This document shows, piece after piece, positions 60,926-64,000 of a DNA stretch of 64,000 nucleotides. Numbering within the stretch: position 1 is the first letter of the stretch; every line of letters begins with the position of its first letter. This stretch comes from an uncultured Dorea sp. (GTDB lineage: Bacteria; Bacillota; Clostridia; Lachnospirales; Lachnospiraceae), in the NCBI GenBank assembly GCA_910584095.1, contig CAJTYU010000001.1, positions 1-64,000 on the forward strand, given 5' to 3'. A program made the position numbers and the translations under genes. Below the pieces are notes generated by a model. That model made no database searches. It was not told the origin of the DNA and saw nothing but the letters and a program-made list of their open reading frames with translations.

Positions 60926-61447
60926 CTATTTCCGCTCCATATAAGCCTTATGTCCCAACTCTTTCAGCTTCGCGTCTTTCCCCTGAACCGTTTCCTTCAT
61001 CTCTTTCGTGTACGCTTTCAGCCTCTTTAAAATCTCCGGTTCAGACACAGCGAGAATCCTTGCCGCAAGAATCGCCGCGTTCATTCCGCCGTCAATCGCA
61101 ACCGTCGCAACCGGGATTCCCGGCGGCATCTGAACGATAGAATAGAGCGCGTCCTGTCCGTCCAAATTCTTTCCGGACATCGGCACGCCGATTACCGGCA
61201 TTGGGAAAATAGCCGCGCACATTCCCGGAAGATGCGCCGCCATCCCCGCGCCCGCAATAATCACCTTAAATCCCTTCTCCTCTGCAGAGCCGGCATACTC
61301 AAAAAACACATCCGGCTCGCGGTGGGCCGAAATAATCGTCATTTCATACTCTATTCCAAGCTTATCCAGCATGTCTGCGGCCTTACCCATAACCGCAAGA
61401 TCAGAGTCGCTGCCCATTACAATTCCTACCTTTGGCATATCCTTCAT
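60926..61447 (-). CDS. purE: N5-carboxyaminoimidazole ribonucleotide mutase
   Basis: Class I PurE: moves the carboxylate from N5-CAIR to CAIR. 173 residues with GIVMGSDSDLAVM at 8-20, SAHREPD, AGMAAHLPGM and GVPMSGKNLDGQDALYSIVQMPPGIPVATVAI. First gene of the pur cluster. GAAAGGATG sits before the ATG; the ATG three codons on is an alternative start. No purK is in the window. Confidence 0.96.
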   Translation of the reverse strand: MKDMPKVGIVMGSDSDLAVMGKAADMLDKLGIEYEMTIISAHREPDVFFEYAGSAEEKGFKVIIAGAGMAAHLPGMCAAIFPMPVIGVPMSGKNLDGQDALYSIVQMPPGIPVATVAIDGGMNAAILAARILAVSEPEILKRLKAYTKEMKETVQGKDAKLKELGHKAYMERK

Positions 61448-61486
61448 CCTTTCTGTTCTCGTTCTTTCTCCCTACTGTACATAAAT

Positions 61487-61516
61487 ATCATAGCATAGGA
61501 AACCGTTCCTATTCAA
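61487..61516 (-). promoter_or_regulatory. purE promoter with operator-like palindrome in the spacer
   Basis: Minus-strand TTGAAT (61511-61516) and TATGAT (61487-61492) are 18 bp apart. The spacer holds an inverted repeat, ATAGGAA (61495-61501) and TTCCTAT (61506-61512), where a repressor would block the polymerase. It does not match the PurBox of Bacillus. Confidence 0.6.
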
Positions 61517-61557
61517 TGCATTTACCTAAGTTACCTATTAGATAAATTAATGACCAG

Positions 61558-63654
61558 TTATTTTATTTCAGGGCGCGCATCCAGAGGCGCATTTAAAATC
61601 TCTGTTCCCGGCAGTACGAACCGTCCGTTCTCGATCAGCGAAACCTGCGTTTTGTCCGCTCGGATTACCCGGATGCTTCCCAGCTCATCATAGGGGATGG
61701 TAATATCCGTATGGCAGTTCAGATACGCCTTCGACACATCCTCTTTCCGCTGGATGGAAACGGAATTGTCCTTCGCAATAATTTCCTTTCCATTAGGATT
61801 AAACACCCTGATATCCTCGCTCCAGCTATAGCAGGTATCCCCTACCGCAAAATGCGGTCCGGTCTTCTCCGCGATCAGAATTGGAAGCTTATCCTCAATC
61901 CCGAACCTGCGCGCCGCCACATAGGCGGTGGTATTCGTCCCTATGGCAAATTCGCCAAGAGGCAGTGTTTCGTGATTATTCAGTATATTATCGGCTACAT
62001 ATTTCCGACAGTCCTTCTTATTCTGGAAATTACCGCAGCTATAGTCCGCGATCATTCCATCCTTAAAATCAATCTCCAAATCCAAATACTGCAGCTCGCC
62101 AAGATATACCTTCGTCACATGAAGCTTTCCATTGGTTCCTTCAAGAACCGGCGAGGTGAATACTTCTCCCACCGGAATATTCACATCCGCCACACAGTTT
62201 TCAAAAATAGTCTCCTTCTCAGGGTCCGCCAGCGAGTGAAGCCGCACCGTCAGATCCGTCCGGTTCTCTCCCTTTCCTGCAATATGCACGGCAGCGCCCT
62301 GATCCAGCGCATTGATCAGCTTCTGCTGGACTTCTTCGTAAACCTTCGCATCTAATGTATTGATCCGGATTACTTCGTCAAAAATCTCCTTGTACTGCGG
62401 ACCGATCTCCGGGATCGGATAGGACACGATCGTAAAACTCCTCTCTTCTCCTTTGATATATTCATTTACCATCTGCCCGGATTTACCGGTAAAAGCCAGA
62501 AGGATCTTCTCCTGCTTTTCGGTCAAATGAACCGCCTCTTTCTTCACCGCCGGAATAAACGGCTTCTCTCCAAACACTTCTATCACTGCCGGTCCGGCAA
62601 ATCCGGCCGCCAGTTCTTTATTCGTCTCATAGGCATGGCGCATTACGTCCAGTTTACGCTCCGTAAAACGCTTATTCAGGAATAGTCCCTGATCATCCCT
62701 GTGATCATAATCATACTGCGGGTTCGGGCTGCCGCCGTAATATCCGATCTTCGACTGCCTGTGCTTCGTAAGAACGCTCGTCCCCGCCCGGTAAATCACC
62801 GGCTGTAACCCTATTTTCTCAAAATTCTCCATCGCTTTTCGGACCACTGTCTCAAAACCCAGCACATACCGGATATTAACCACGGATTTCTTCGACAGAT
62901 CCTTCCCGGTATTTACAAAACCGATCCGGTACCCTTCCGTATAGACGTCCGCCATCTTCTGAACTACCGCGTCGTCAAGCTCCAGAAGATGCTCCGCCGT
63001 GCGAAGCTCATTGTCGCTAATATATTCGCCAAACCGGTACAGATACCTAAGATCGGACAATTCCGCCGTCCTGATGATCTCCGCCGCAAAATCCATCGCC
63101 GGGTCGATCTGCTCTGACACCCGGTCCGCTGCAAACACGTCGCAGTAATCACTGGCATACCAGTAAATGATATCCTTCAATTCCCAGACAGGTCCAATCG
63201 TATCTTCTTTTTCCGCCTCATTCGCGGCGGCCGTCACGCTGCCGCAGGCTTCAAAACAATTATAAACCTCAATAAACAGCTCCAGCAGAATCGTAAGATA
63301 CTCTTTCTTTCCCTCAAATACATAAGAAATCCCGCTCCTAAGCTCCGCATACAGGAAACAAAGTATCTGTCCGGACTCCTTTCCCAGCATTTTCACCGCA
63401 TAAGCCGGATTCCCATAACTTGTCTCATAATTTTCCGGCAGTATATCCCCGTACAGCCTCCGGTTCCACTCCTTCAGTTCTTCCATAGGACGCTTCTCAT
63501 AGTCCCCTTTTTCTATCTCACGCTCCAGAGTAAGAAGCATCAGAAGAAATTGTGAAACCTCCTGAAAATACGCGCGGAAGGGAAGCTTCACCGACTCTTC
63601 CGTCGGTATCTGTCCAATCCGCTCTGCCGCCAGTCTGTACCGTTCTGTTATCAC
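61558..63654 (-). CDS. M29-family aminopeptidase with N-terminal extension
   Basis: 698-residue metallopeptidase. The C-terminal two thirds (about 290-698) match M29 thermophilic aminopeptidases: metal ligands are expected at GEVFTSP, LGEFAIGTNTTAY, the KTGPHFAVGDTCY histidine and the HTD pair at 648-650. The first 280 residues form an all-helical extension not found in the usual 400-residue M29 enzymes. Substrate specificity cannot be read. It follows a small membrane-protein gene with no gap and has no close pathway partner. Confidence 0.8.
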   Translation of the reverse strand: MITERYRLAAERIGQIPTEESVKLPFRAYFQEVSQFLLMLLTLEREIEKGDYEKRPMEELKEWNRRLYGDILPENYETSYGNPAYAVKMLGKESGQILCFLYAELRSGISYVFEGKKEYLTILLELFIEVYNCFEACGSVTAAANEAEKEDTIGPVWELKDIIYWYASDYCDVFAADRVSEQIDPAMDFAAEIIRTAELSDLRYLYRFGEYISDNELRTAEHLLELDDAVVQKMADVYTEGYRIGFVNTGKDLSKKSVVNIRYVLGFETVVRKAMENFEKIGLQPVIYRAGTSVLTKHRQSKIGYYGGSPNPQYDYDHRDDQGLFLNKRFTERKLDVMRHAYETNKELAAGFAGPAVIEVFGEKPFIPAVKKEAVHLTEKQEKILLAFTGKSGQMVNEYIKGEERSFTIVSYPIPEIGPQYKEIFDEVIRINTLDAKVYEEVQQKLINALDQGAAVHIAGKGENRTDLTVRLHSLADPEKETIFENCVADVNIPVGEVFTSPVLEGTNGKLHVTKVYLGELQYLDLEIDFKDGMIADYSCGNFQNKKDCRKYVADNILNNHETLPLGEFAIGTNTTAYVAARRFGIEDKLPILIAEKTGPHFAVGDTCYSWSEDIRVFNPNGKEIIAKDNSVSIQRKEDVSKAYLNCHTDITIPYDELGSIRVIRADKTQVSLIENGRFVLPGTEILNAPLDARPEIK

Positions 63655-64000
63655 TTAGAAAAACCCCCTTATAAATGTCGCTGTAAATATAAGCAAAAGG
63701 ACTGCATTGCCCGCAATTCCGGCTTTACAGGACGCATAATTCTTCTCGCGCTCCTTAAAGCCCTTGACGCCGCGTTCCACCCCCGCCGCCGACATTACAA
63801 GCACTCCAAGACCGGTAAGTCCAATAAAAATATTAACGTCGCCTCTGCTTATGTACGAAACTGAAAATATCAGAATCATCAAAAATGCTGATGTAAACGC
63901 CAGCGCGCTCGAAACCAGCCCTCTCTTAGAATGCTTAAGCTTCACCTGTCCATGTTTATAGTAACGGCGTTTTTTTCTTTCCTTTTCACGTTTACGCCTT
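63655..64000 (-). CDS. Small membrane protein (DUF6142-like), start beyond the window
   Basis: The frame runs uninterrupted from the right edge (64000) to the stop at 63655, giving RRKREKERKKRRYYKHGQ ahead of an internal GTG at 63945. That basic stretch followed by VKLKHSKRG and three hydrophobic helices matches a small clostridial membrane family I recall as DUF6142. The GTG at 63945 lacks a ribosome site, so the true start probably lies outside. Function unknown; coupled to the aminopeptidase gene, which starts one base after it. Confidence 0.65.
   Translation of the reverse strand, partial: RRKREKERKKRRYYKHGQVKLKHSKRGLVSSALAFTSAFLMILIFSVSYISRGDVNIFIGLTGLGVLVMSAAGVERGVKGFKEREKNYASCKAGIAGNAVLLLIFTATFIRGFF

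Noticed and set aside
61448..61557. Purine riboswitch ahead of purE
   Set aside because: The 110-base leader is mostly promoter and has no purine aptamer core; only about 35 bases would be transcribed before purE.

Overview
The window looks like a chromosomal segment of a gut-type anaerobic Firmicute of the Lachnospiraceae/Clostridia kind. Reasons: moderate GC, low-GC Firmicute Shine-Dalgarno and TTGACA/TATAAT promoters, a lone [FeFe]-hydrogenase maturase HydG, YesM/YesN-type sugar sensing, a clostridial glp oxidoreductase set, ClpC, SorC, RpiR and GntR regulators, and a tRNA without an encoded CCA. The assignment rests on gene content only; no species can be named.

Layout, left to right. 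1-75 holds the outward-facing promoter of what looks like an rRNA operon leaving the left edge. 293-1986 is a DUF1538 membrane protein (with an apparent internal deletion) and its PII-like partner. 2112-8425 (minus) is a tight tex / aldo-keto reductase / larB / larC / larE operon; the lar genes make the nickel-pincer cofactor. 8716-9318 is a TetR regulator. 9541-19877 (minus) is a sugar sensing and uptake block: YesN/YesM two-component system with two extra binding proteins, then mglB-mglA-mglC. MglB here is circularly permuted and MglC carries a 218-residue coiled-coil extension. 20170-21591 is hydG. 21709-22681 is a graveyard of fused, deleted fragments (receiver-like piece, amylosucrase, PepD) behind an intact diaminopropionate ammonia-lyase with a divergent GntR regulator. 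24880-29509 (minus) is a glycerol/glycerol-3-phosphate operon (two flavoproteins, a DUF1667 protein, glpK).

29834-31733 contains a dispanin (CD225) protein with a zinc ribbon, a DUF2752 protein and tRNA-Ser(UGA). 31953-37013 (minus) is a glucitol-type PTS operon with a SorC regulator, GutM and an unusual SAF-domain dehydrogenase in place of the sorbitol-6-phosphate dehydrogenase. 37168-41892 (minus) is a housekeeping run: tsaE-tsaB-rimI-zinc ribbon-rnz-tsaD-ispD, joining t6A tRNA modification with tRNA 3' processing. 42154-42537 is a lone VOC protein. 42610-50958 (minus) is a peptide-stress module: OmpR regulator, intramembrane-type kinase and two consecutive ATPase plus FtsX-like permease pairs, the second with its own repeat-box promoter. 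51045-56538 (minus) is GntR(YtrA-type)-clpC, a 60-bp tandem repeat, a small conserved gene, radA and moaC. 56701-57558 is an RpiR regulator. 57911-61447 (minus) is purE-purM-purN-purD. 61558-64000 (minus) is an M29 aminopeptidase and a small membrane protein whose reading frame runs off the right edge.

The most interesting items are the permuted MglB next to a normally ordered MglB-like lipoprotein in the same locus, the MglC extension, the collapsed DUF1538 protein, the decayed mosaic after dpaL, and a long palindrome shared by the hydG/mglB and DUF1538 upstream regions.
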